From assembly GCA_964059195.1 (NCBI GenBank), contig CAXKWD010000008.1, forward strand, positions 42,089,502 to 42,153,501: a stretch of DNA of 64,000 nt. Reading direction: 5' to 3'. Source of the stretch: Ectobius pallidus. Lineage: Eukaryota; Arthropoda; Insecta; Blattodea; Ectobiidae. This document shows, in pieces, positions 23,138 through 33,546 of the stretch (positions are counted from its first letter, which is position 1; each line of letters begins with the position of its first letter). A model generated the notes under the pieces. It was given only the letters and a program-made list of their open reading frames with translations, searched no databases and had not been told where the DNA came from. A program made the translations under genes and the position numbers.

Positions 23138-23989
23138 TATATCTTGCCTCGCAAATAATGCGACTGTGGATGAGGCTGACACAAATTAATGCACACTACT
23201 GCAATACAATCATGTACTCTACACTAGAATACATTAAGGGTAGAGGGAGTTATGTAAGTGTTTCATATCACATTTTAAAAATATTAATTATCGGTATATA
23301 TCATATTGTAATTATGTTTAGTGGTTTTTTAACTAATTAATTCCTAAAATATTATGGAAATAAATATTTTCATTTATTATATTACTTCACTTTAAGTTTC
23401 TTATGAATACAAATTGTATTACAGTGATGGTTATTGTAAACTTCTTAAAGCTAATGCTTGCATATTACGAAAATAATTATCTCATTTCTATTGTACTGTT
23501 GAAATTTGCTGATTGATGGGTTTGTTTGGTGGTCTATTATTTCCTGGATTTCTTTCTTCTACTCATTCAAAATGTCTGTTTGTTCCCAGTTTTCTCTATG
23601 TTTGTTTTATTTTTTATCCTGGTCTTCATGATTTGTACTTTTTGTACTTGGATTTCCCTGACATTGAAGCCTAATTTCGAATTTATATATGTAAGAACTA
23701 CTGGCAATTATTGGGATTTTGAAGGAAAAAATGTATTAAGTATTAAAACTTCAACGAGACCCAATAGAATTATTTTCTTCCTCTTCCTTTATTCTGATAT
23801 GGCTGTGATTTAAATGCCATTCTTGATGAAGACCCTTCTTTGTTTTCATATCTTTGTTTATGCAAGTGAATGTTCTGCGTGGGTAGCCTGGGTAGGAACT
23901 CTGCGATTTGTTATGCATACGACTAGTGAGTGACTTCACGTATCAACAAAAAGAAACTCTCACTTTATGCTTACTTTTATGCATATCAG
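21908..23989 (-). mobile_element. Unclassified TIR repeat family U, copy 1
   Basis: The ends are inverted (ctgatatgcataaaa at left, ttttatgcatatcag at right). The sequence is the reverse-oriented relative of 30465-31917, and part of it recurs at 62830-63480. No protein is recognisable in any frame. No target duplication is clear. A (TA)n run lies inside at about 23106-23142. Confidence 0.65.
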
Positions 23990-24669
23990 GCATTAACATG
24001 GATGTGAGAAAATGACTGCTCAGAGTTTAAAAGGAGCTTTTAACAGTGAAAAAGCTTATGAAATATGAATTTTAATTATTATTCAAGCAAGTCGACTTCT
24101 AAAATTTTTATTCCATCATTTTAAGGGGGTTTTCAGGGCACACGATTGAATCACTGCATCATAAATGCAATGAAATGCACTGTCTCAAAGATATGTTAAT
24201 ATTTTTCAAATGAATACCTAATTAATACAAACCTTTATTTGTCTTAGTCACTCACGTGGCTCCCAACTAGATATTAATCACAGTTCTTCATAGTATGTGA
24301 CTGTATTCATAATTGCAGTACTTTGACTTACACCTTTTCCCCCCCTTAGAAATAAGATATACAGTTATTCTGCCTCAATACATTAACTGTTAAAGTTTCC
24401 TTGTGCACACCAAACATGCTGGCTAATCATATCAGTAACATTTGAAATGTTTTCCTTTTCTTAGTGATATGAATAAGCAACAAGATGTTCTTTTCTTAAA
24501 GTTTTAATTTTCCTTTACAGTCCCTTCCATTGAGGGACTGAGAATTCTATTGATGGTACTTCATGAGCTCTTTAACAAGTCTCAGATGAAAAACGTGTTT
24601 GTTACCACCCTTGTACTTTTTGAAAAGAGGTCTGTCAACATGGATAACCTGTCTTAAAATGAACTACAA

Positions 24670-25440
24670 TGTAGCATCAGTACGTTTCATTCCTGGCGGT
24701 CCCTTGTGAGGAGCCCAGTGCAGATACTGCCTGGAGATAAAAACCCTTGCACACGTCTTGGGACAATGTGACATGGAATGCTGCTTAGAAATTCTCAAGA
24801 CCATATTGTGTGTTCCATGCTGGCTGCAGCATGGAAAAAAAAAAGAAAAAGGGATGGACCGTAGAAGTAGTAGTTTCTTGTGCAGCCACCAATGGTTCAA
24901 CAAGACAGGTTGATATTCTGGCATTTAAAACAGATGGACATGGAATAATTCTTAACCCTACCATCAGGTTTGAGCAAAATTGTCATCAAGCAGAAGTCCA
25001 CACAGAGGGGGGAAACTCTGTGCTGCTACATCCCTGAAGGGACTTGACCTACCACTGCATCATCTACCATAGGCAGATGGCAGGATTGGGGGGCATGTGG
25101 TTAGCATGCTGACACCCACGGCTGTTAATGGTGGTTTTCATGATCGGAGCTGCTACTTCTCTTTCAAGTAGCTCCTCAATTTGAATCAGAGGCTGAGTAC
25201 ACCCTGTTCCAGACCTCTCTACCCCAGAAAAATCCAAGGAGGTACCAGGAATCGAACCCGGGCCGATGGATCTGTAGTCAGCGATTCTAACCACATGACC
25301 ACGCTGACGGTCCCGAAGTCCACACAGAGAAAATCAACATCTACCAGCTTGCCGAAGAATATTTTAAGGACCAGTATCGTCTGCTGGATCTTAAAGTGTA
25401 GGGACTTCTGATTGATGCCCACGGTGCCCATGAAAAATCA
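24670..25440 (+). pseudogene. R2-like C2HC finger and restriction-like endonuclease
   Basis: CRYCLEIKTLAHVLGQCD is the R2-type C-x2-C-x8-H-x4-C finger. It is followed by GSTRQVDILAFK and LNPTIRFE, matching the R2 endonuclease core, and after the SINE by INIYQLAEEYFKDQYRLLD. The frame is broken near 24840 and split by the SINE at 25008-25314. Confidence 0.8.
25008..25314 (-). mobile_element. tRNA-derived SINE, family S, full length
   Basis: An exact 15-bp duplication gaagtccacacagag flanks it (24993-25007, 25315-25329). The minus-strand head has a box A-like word (GCGTGGTCATGTGG) and a box B (GGTTCGATTCC). It is the same family as 44398-44709 and 63535-63752. Confidence 0.9.
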
Positions 25441-25479
25441 TTTGTTTGAAAGAAATGTAAAATCATTTTGGATAGCATT

Positions 25480-26000
25480 AACATGAAGAATCCAGAATTA
25501 AATCACAGAAAAAACTATTAACATCATTGAATAATAAAAATGTAATATATACGAAAGCAGATAAGGGGAATTTGGACCAAGAGGATTACAAAAATAGAAT
25601 GCAGGAGTTGTAGCAATGAATTTAAAGAATTTGAGACAAACCCACTAAACAAATGTATAGAAGATGTAGATGAGGTCTTGAAAGAAATTAAGATATTATC
25701 AGGGAAAGAAAAATATAGCCTGAAATGTCATAGCCCTACATAAGGAAGAATATATGGATTACCAAAGATCCATAAAATTAGAAACAAAATGAGACCAATT
25801 ATTAGCAATATCAACACTCCTACTTACTTTCTGGCAAAATGATTAACACAGAAATTTCAAAGAATGGATAATTTTAGAAGCCACAGCATAAAGAATTCTC
25901 TTGAGCTAGTAGACAAAATTAAGGATTTGGAAGTATCAACTCAAGACAGACTTGTATCTTTTGATGTTCAGTCTTTATTTCCCAGCATATCAAAATAAAA
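25480..26000 (+). pseudogene. Penelope-like reverse transcriptase relic
   Basis: Readable in shifted frames: IYTKADKGN, then [26 protein letters not shown] and LVSFDVQSLFPSI, the conserved early motifs of Penelope-type reverse transcriptase. The catalytic YxDD region and GIY-YIG domain are not seen here. Confidence 0.75.
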
Positions 26001-26530
26001 ATAAAAATCTTCGGACTACTTAGAGAACTGGTTAGAATCTATCAATGTGGAAAAGGATACTACAAAAGAATATCAAAAACTCACATAATTCAGCAACAGT
26101 CCTCTATACCCCCTTGTTTTTCAGCAAAAGTCCTCCTTAGCCCCTTTTAAGCACTTCAGTCGGATTTAGCCCTTTTAAGGTTCTATAAGATTCATATATT
26201 CAGAAGTAAGGGACATCAAACGGAAAAAATATGTTAAAATGTTCTAATTAGGAAGCTGGGGGAAAATAGGTTAAAACCATCAAATCCGGGACCTAATCAT
26301 CATCTACCAAGGCTGTTCTGGGAGCTCACATTCTGCTATAAATACATGCCTCATGTAGATATATTCTAAAAGCAAGGTTGACTGATGCTATCAAAACAAC
26401 AAAATCTGTGACACATTTTATCCAGGCAATTAGTGGGATAAGGGAATCCACAGACAATGATGACAGTGAAGTGCCATCTGGAATTAAATGAAGGACGAAG
26501 TAGCATAGAAATTACGATGCCAAGGAAGTG
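26001..26530. other. Unassigned DNA
   Basis: No motif beyond short fragments; it may contain the N-terminal part of the following hAT relic. Confidence 0.35.
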
Positions 26531-26539
26531 AGTGTTCCA

Positions 26540-27010
26540 ATCTTTTAAGAACCTCTTCATCGCTTTCAATCTTTGGATTATCTGGAAGCATCAAAACTGG
26601 CAATCCTTTCTACTTTCCAGAATTTTCGAAAATCTTTGCTGTACAATCATACAATATGTTGGAGAAGGGCTGATTGAAAACAGAACTGTCTTGTATGAAA
26701 GAAATTATTACAGGAAAATTGATGGAGCTGCTCTTCTACTCAAGCTTATGATTAAAAACAATTTGGTAGATACATTCTCCAAAATAACAAACCTTCTCAG
26801 AATTATAATCACCACTCCTATGACCACAGCAGAACCAGAAAGATGCTTTTCTACATTGAAGAGGATAAAGACATTCCTAATGAATACCATGTCACAAAAA
26901 GTCTTACAGTTCTTACAATGCTTTCCATAGAGAAAAACATTATTGAAAACATGGATGAGTTCAACATTTAGACAAAAGCCATTAATCACTTCTGCAATAA
27001 GAAGGAACGT
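26540..27010 (+). pseudogene. hAT transposase C-terminus relic
   Basis: The frame contains RIIITTPMTTAEPERCFSTL and then KRIKTFLMNTMSQ, the hAT dimerisation motif (consensus around SxxCERxFSxL and IKTxLRxxM), followed after a shift by a TMLSIEKNI segment and KERHMDC. No element ends were found. Confidence 0.75.
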
Positions 27011-27463
27011 CACATGGACTGTGAGGCAGTAATTACATAAGTAGACCTACCAATAATTTTTTTAATTTTCAGTTGACTATAGCACACTGTCGTTTTAAGC
27101 CACAAGCTGCTACTGAGCGGTTCCTACTTCAACTTCACTTGAATTGTCACTAACCTGGACTGCAGTTTCAAATGGCATCCTAATTCATCCTCAGCTAGAC
27201 TCCATCTGCTGGTTGTTACAATGTCTGCCCTTCATTTGCCACCAGATTCTGAAACACAGTGTACTTCCTCATGTACTTCCCACTAAGCTTTTCTGAGAGC
27301 AGTTGCAATATAGGACCTGATCTTGTGGTGTCGTGTATTTCTCTATAGTTCTCCTTTTGGACAAAATCCCAGAACATGCCCAAGAGTTCTGGCTCTTCAC
27401 ACCTCTGATAGCAACACAACACAAGGTGGAATATTGTGAACGTCCAGGAACAGCCTGTACCAC
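27011..27463. other. Unassigned DNA before the long-TIR element
   Basis: No domain or repeat recognised. Confidence 0.4.
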
Positions 27464-27485
27464 AGAAGGGTCAATCCATTAGAAA

Positions 27486-27977
27486 CACCGCCGTCTCGAG
27501 AATTACACTGCCTGTCCTATGCTTTATTTTAACATGGAGTTCAGAGTATTGTTAAATTGCCTAATTTATCCAGTAGAGGCGACACAGTTCACACCCAGAT
27601 TGCAGCAATCACTAATCAAAATAAGCGTTAAACAGACACAGATACTTGTGTTATTTGTTTAGAACGTAATATTATTCCAGTATATGACACTTACCTTGAA
27701 ATGGAATTTTGGAGCAATCCTTAAAATAAATGTAAATTAATTAGACGCATTGATAGACTATATTATGAGCACCGCCGTCTCGAGGAGTAATACAGTTTAG
27801 AAGGCAGTGATTATGAGACGGCGGTGACAGCACTACATAATCAACAATGTCGTAGCAAAAAACAAGAAGCAGTCTGGGTGTGAAAGGTGCTGCCATCTGT
27901 AATGTCGCCGAGTACGCAAAATTAGCCGTATAGGACAGGCAGTGTATACACGATTAATACAGTCTAGAAGGCAGTGA
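27486..27977. mobile_element. hAT MITE in the left TIR
   Basis: An 8-bp duplication attagaaa (27478-27485, 27978-27985) flanks it. The ends are imperfect inverts (caccgccgtctcgag versus cactgccttctag), with further inner inversions (ctgcctgtcctat / ataggacaggcag). Non-coding. Confidence 0.85.
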
Positions 27978-28010
27978 TTAGAAATGAACCAGGCCAAGTT
28001 GCTCGACATT

Positions 28011-30446
28011 TTTGATTTTCCTAATTTTTTTACCAGTTATTTCCCAACTAAAGGTGAGTTCAAAACTATAGTAAAAATTTTTTTAGGTGCACACTTTTTT
28101 TTTGGAAGCCATTTTAAGTTTGCTTTGTAACCGTCTTTCAGTCAAAAACATGTTTTACACAAATGTATGTAACTCTGTTAATTTTATAGATAACAAGACA
28201 AAATAAAGACCAAAATTATCAGAATGAAATGTTCTTCATTTTTGTTTTGACATAATATTACCTAACTAGTGAGGAAAGTGAAGAAAAAAATTCACAACTA
28301 CAAATTGAAAATTAACTTAAAACGGGAGTTTTAGTGCCGCAAAATTATTATAAGGAAGAAAGACTCGCCCTTATTTTTTTTTCTTGTGTAGATCTACTAT
28401 AGGACTACTCGCTGTAGAAGTTTCAAGGTTGAGAACTTTGCCCTTTTTTTTAATACAATTTTTAAATCGTATTTTGGCAATATTTGAAGTAGAATATCTC
28501 AAAAGGGACTGAGTGAAAAATTATGAAATTTATACAGATAACACCTCTTTACGATATAAAGATGTGATATAAATTTGGTGACTGAGACTCAACTGGTTCC
28601 GGAATTATAGTGCATTGAAGTCGGCCAAAAATTGAGTTATACACACATAAAATTTAACGGTAATTTAATAGTAAAAATCCACATTGTAATTTTGAATAGA
28701 AAATTTTAGTGAACCTAACTTTGTTACAGAAAAAAGTTGTATATGTAGGCTACATTTCATCAGTTAGCATGACAAATTTATAATTTCCTCAAAGCGTTGA
28801 AGAGTGCTGTAATTTCGGTGCATAGTTTTTCTGTTTGTTGTGCTTTCTGCCTGAAACTCTTGTTAGTTCTGTAGGGGCAATCTTCCTCACAATTTTACTT
28901 ACTGGAACCCACACCATGTCGCCACCGGTGAGGATCTTATTTGCTTTTATTATTTAACACAGGCTGTTCTCGAGTAGGATTTATTAGGACTATTCCATGA
29001 ATGGATTTTGAAAAGGATAATAATTTTCTTACTTTGTTATCAATATCCTGCCCATCGAATCGAGTCCCCAATGCTTCCAATAGTGCATAACACAAGATGG
29101 AGTGCTGGCTTGCACCCAATCAAAATTGTGCTTTTAATCAATGTACACATGCATTATTTACATTTGCAATATATTATTTAGATTTTCAAACAAGTTGTGT
29201 TCTAATAAATACTGTGTTTTCATTCTATTCACTGGCAGCATGTGACATAATAATCATTGCACTTTGATGCCTTACGTGTCCAGTAACGAGCTAGAAAATT
29301 GCATCCTTGCGATCCGAGGAAGGATGAAACAGTAAAACCTATTGACTTAGAGTGACGGAAACTAGTGTGATAAGATAGAAGACAAACGCAAAAGATTGCG
29401 TGACTCATGTCCCGCGCTAAAATCAGGAGAAAGCAGAGGCGTCAACTTTTGAAAAACATTGAGTGGGCTCGAAGACATTAATATTTTCACACTCCCACCC
29501 CTATTAAGGTTGATGAAATGGTTTTATAAGTAATATTATTGATGTGACTTGGCAAGAAACGATTTCAGTGTTTGTAATAACAATCACATTTTGTAATTCA
29601 ATCGCCAAGAAAGTAGTGTGTAGCCTGGTTAACATATTTTTAAGTTTATATTATTGTATACATTATTGTAACACTCAACAATGCTTTTGACACATATTTT
29701 GTGCAGATTTATATTGACTGAATTGAATTTATTGAATGACGAAGACATTTTTTCTGTTACATAGTAGGAAAATGAATTTTTACCATCAATTTCTGTTAAA
29801 TTTCATGTGCGTATAACGCAATTTTTGGCCGACTTCAATGCACTATAACTCCGGAACCAGTCACCAAATTTATATCACATCTTTATATCGTAAAGAGGTG
29901 TTATCTGTATAAATTTCTTAATTTTTCACTCAGTCCCTTTTGAGACATTCTACTTCAAATATTGCCAAAATACGATTTCGGGACATTTTGAAAAATTGTA
30001 TAAAAAAAAAGGGCAAAGTTCTCAACCTTGAAACTTCTACAGTGAGTAGTCCTATAGTAGATCTACACAAGAAAAAAAAATTAAGGGCGAGTCTTTCTTC
30101 CTTATAATAACTTTGCGGCACTAAAGCTCCCGTTTTAAGTTAATTTTCAATTTGTAGTAATGAATTTTTTTCTTCACTTTCCTCCCTAGTTAGGTATTAT
30201 TATGTTAAAACAAAAATGAAGAACATTTCATTCTGATAATTTTGGTCTTTATTTTGTCTTGTTATCTATAAAATTAACAGAGTTACATACATTTGTGCAA
30301 AACATATTTTTGACTGAAATACGGTTACAAAGCAAACTTAAAATGGCTTCCAAAAAAAAAGTATGCTCCTAAAAAATTTTTTACTATAGTTTTGAACTCA
30401 CCTTTAGTTGGGAAATAACTGGTAAAAAAATTAGGAAAATAAAAAA
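28011..30446. mobile_element. Foldback element with 635-bp TIRs
   Basis: 28011-28645 and 29812-30446 are inverted copies of equal length with few differences. The ~1.17-kb loop between them has no recognisable protein. It sits in the left TIR of the nuclease element, at a spot where the intact right arm reads gacatttaggcc; the duplication looks like 3 bp (att) but is ambiguous. It is probably a non-autonomous DNA transposon. Confidence 0.85.
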
Positions 30447-30464
30447 TTAGGCCAGTCAGTAGAG

Positions 30465-31917
30465 GTAATGGGGGATATTCTAAAAAAGTAAGCATAAAGT
30501 ATGAGCGACTTCTTGCTGAGCAGTGTAGTCACTCACAAGTCCTATGCAAAATAACACCGCAACGACAGAAAGTTCTGACTCGCCGGCTATCACTTTATGC
30601 TCACCCAACCCACACGAAACATGCACCTGCATAAACAAACTTACGAAAATAAACAAGGGTCTTCTCGCAGTGGGAGATGCCAGATCAGCATTATGAAGAG
30701 GAAGACAATTCATTATTTCTGCTCTCTCTGAAGGGACTGCATAGAATGGTCATTTACATCATCATATCAGATACCGCAATGGAAGAAGTACAGGATCACA
30801 TAATCTATAATATTTTAGGATTAAATTAGTTTAATGAAAATTCATAACATAATTGCAACATTTAATATAATTAATATTTTTAAATGTGATATGAAACATT
30901 CATATAACTCCCTCTACTCTTAATATAGCCTATTCTAGTGTAGAGTACACGGCTGTATTGCAGTAGTGCGCATTCACTTGTATCTGCCTCGTTTCCAAGT
31001 CGCATTATTCGCGAGGCAAGACCAAAAAATCCAAGTCTACATTGTATAAAATGAATGGCTTATAACTAGCCTTCAGAGAATTTCTTGGGAGAAGTTTTTC
31101 AAATAGTACTTATTACAATATATTATAGTAGGCCTACATAATAAGCCTATAAAATTGTTAAAACTATTTCGAGAAAATTAAGAAAAATTAAATTTTCGTC
31201 AAATAAAGTGCTTGTAAAAATGAAAAGAAAGTCGTTGCCGTACCTCGTGTCGCATCCCTGAAGGATACACAATCCAAATAAAATCTTAATAAATGCACTC
31301 GAATACTTTTGTATAACCTAGGCGTGGCAGTACACCTTTCTTCAAATTCTAATATAGAATAAGAGGCCGTGTTACACAGAATAGGTATTCAGTTGTATTA
31401 GCCTGATGCAAAGCTTTACCGTTCACCAGACAAGATTGAGTTTCTGTGAACGATGCCTGCCTTGTAACTACCCGTCAGAATTTTTTTTTCGGAAAAAATA
31501 TTTCAAATAAAAGTTTAGCTCTTAGCATAAGCACCTCAATTACAAAATTTAAACAAAATTTTTAAACCCCTAGTACCTAGTACTGATAGACGGATTAAAA
31601 CTAAAAATTTATAGTTTTCATTCTTTCTGGAATGTCCATATATTCCACGCGAATCATCCTAATAGCATGCTGTGAGTGAAGTGAGTGTGCTGTTTTGGTA
31701 GCTCACAAATCTCCTACTTAATACTCCCGCCGCTCATTCTTATAGCATGCGGAATTGAAGCGGGCACTAAGCGACAGAGTACAAAGAGCATCATGTCACG
31801 TGGGCGCAGTGGGTGGGGGAGTCCTCAGGCTTTTTATGCATACGACTGCAAGTGCAAACTTGAAATCTGCCAGTAAGAACTTCATACTCTTTTTTTTAGA
31901 ATATCCCCCATTGTACG
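30465..31917 (+). mobile_element. Unclassified TIR repeat family U, copy 2
   Basis: The ends are inverted (aatgggggatattctaaaaaa at left, its inverse at right). The interior aligns by eye with the inverted 21908-23989 sequence, for example the words ggaatgtccatatattcc and caagattgagtttct. It interrupts the left TIR of the nuclease element. Coding potential is nil. Confidence 0.65.
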
Positions 31918-32435
31918 ATGCAAAAGGTGGGGTAGAAGATTTTATTTTTTTAACTTTTACATATGGATACAAACATGTAAAAAAACAAAAATGCTAACAC
32001 GGGCGACCTCGGGAAAACTTTTGGCAGCAAAATAACCTCGAAATTTTAGGACTTTTTTGGGGGTTTTCGCCTATAACTCCTAAACGGTGCATCCTATGGA
32101 AAAAATTACGGTATAATTAATTAAAGATCATTAAATTTTGCGTCAAATGAGTACCATATCGTAATAATTCGGTCAGGTGGTATGGTCGAAAACCATGGTC
32201 AAAGAACGTCGATTTTTTACAACTTTGTAAAAAACTGAGATGTAGTACTATATATGAGTCTGCAGTTTGGAAATGAGTACTCTAAGATAAAAACTCATAG
32301 AATAAAAGTTGTAGAGCATCAAATTCTGCGTTCACTGAGTACAAAAAGTTTTAAATCGGTCAAGTACACCTTTCGAAATTGACAATCTCCGGCAATTGGC
32401 ATAAGGAACCCATGAAGGAACCTATGAGTTGCAGC
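31918..32435. repeat. Left TIR of element 1, main surviving piece
   Basis: An inverted copy of 40690-41207, including the shared words gcaaaaggtggggtagaag and gtgttagcatttttg. The arms differ at scattered sites, so the element is old. Confidence 0.85.
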
Positions 32436-32492
32436 TCTATCCAGCCAAACCAAAAGTATCTTTCTATCGCATTCTTTAATATAATAATAATA

Positions 32493-33374
32493 CAGTAAAA
32501 CCTTGTTAACACGAATTCCAAGGGACCGAAAAATGAGGGGTTCGTGTTAAAAAAATTCGTGCTAACCGGGGACTAATTTTTTTTTTTTAATGAACCAATT
32601 ACGGTATACGCTATCGAAGAAAATACTGTTACATGCAAAAGTAGGCTATGTAATTAAGCCTACCTTTTAAAAAAGGTCATTTCCTGATGTAAAATTCAAG
32701 TAAGTTGCGCTCTCACTGATGGGAATGAAAGTGCCTGGAAACTTCACGGCCAATTGTATTCACAGCTTCAGTAAACCCAGCAGATGATTCGGATGTTGCA
32801 GCAAATCCCAAACGTTCTATAAAGTGGCTATGGCGGCAAACACTTCCTGGCAGGTGGGTTACAAGTTTTAATGCAACGTATGATGAAATCGTACTGGTTA
32901 TGTTTGAATGGACAGAAAAATAAAATAAGAAACGTTATAACCCGATTGTTGGCGGCACGATGCTTTATTTATTTATTTAGCAATCCTGTAGACCAGCCGT
33001 ACTGGCATAGGATAACAATAACAACTCCCGATTGTCGAGCGATTGCACCAGCCAGCGTTGATGTTAATCCAATTACTCGTAGCCATTCACATAAGTAACC
33101 GGGAATTTAATAAAGGTTTACGTTTAATTTCATTTCTTGCATACCTACCAAAGGAAAAACAGGAAATAACCATTTTAAAAGCTTTGGAAGTTTGTGTTAA
33201 ATGACATTTCAAGATTCAAGGGACAGAAAAACAGTTCGCAGTTCGTGGTAACCGAAATTCGTGTTAACCGACAAAACTTTCATAAGAAACAATACATCTT
33301 TGCCGGGACCAAATCTTTGTTCTTGTTAACAGAGTGTTCGTCGTAAGCGAGTTCTTGTTAACGAGGTTTTACTG
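32493..33374. mobile_element. pogo/Tigger-type MITE
   Basis: The inverted ends cagtaaaacct-gttaaca are flanked by TA (32491-32492, 33375-33376). The inner sub-ends repeat the gttaac/cgtgttaac words. No transposase is readable. It is inserted between the TIR and the nuclease gene. Confidence 0.85.
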
Positions 33375-33375
33375 T

Positions 33376-33546
33376 AATAGTAATAACAATAATAACAACA
33401 ATAATAATAACAATAATAATAATAAATAAAAGAATTGAATTTCATTGTTGCCGTCTCCCACCTTTCCTTCCAATGACCGTTACAATCGTCACGTTCTCAA
33501 CTGAAAATAAATGTGATTTTCATTCCGAGGTACTTAGCTCGTAAAA
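33376..33546. other. AT-rich leader of the nuclease gene
   Basis: An (AAT/AAC)n-like run, then sequence before the ATG at 33547. It could hold the gene's promoter, but no motif is clear. Confidence 0.3.

Larger units (their letters stand above)
19036..25440 (+). mobile_element. R2-like LINE relic with three nested insertions
   Basis: Pieces of one non-LTR element occur in order: reverse transcriptase (19290-19690), thumb region (21040-21870), and the C2HC finger plus restriction-like endonuclease (24670-25007 and 25315-25440). A Tigger MITE (20212-20745), a 2.1-kb repeat (21908-23989) and a SINE (25008-25314) split it. A 190-bp inverted copy of its own thumb region sits at 19036-19225. Target ends were not found. 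Confidence 0.65.

Noticed and set aside
22144..23340. Frames of 68-104 codons in repeat family U
   Set aside because: AT-rich, not shared as intact frames between the three copies, and one runs through a (TA)n stretch.
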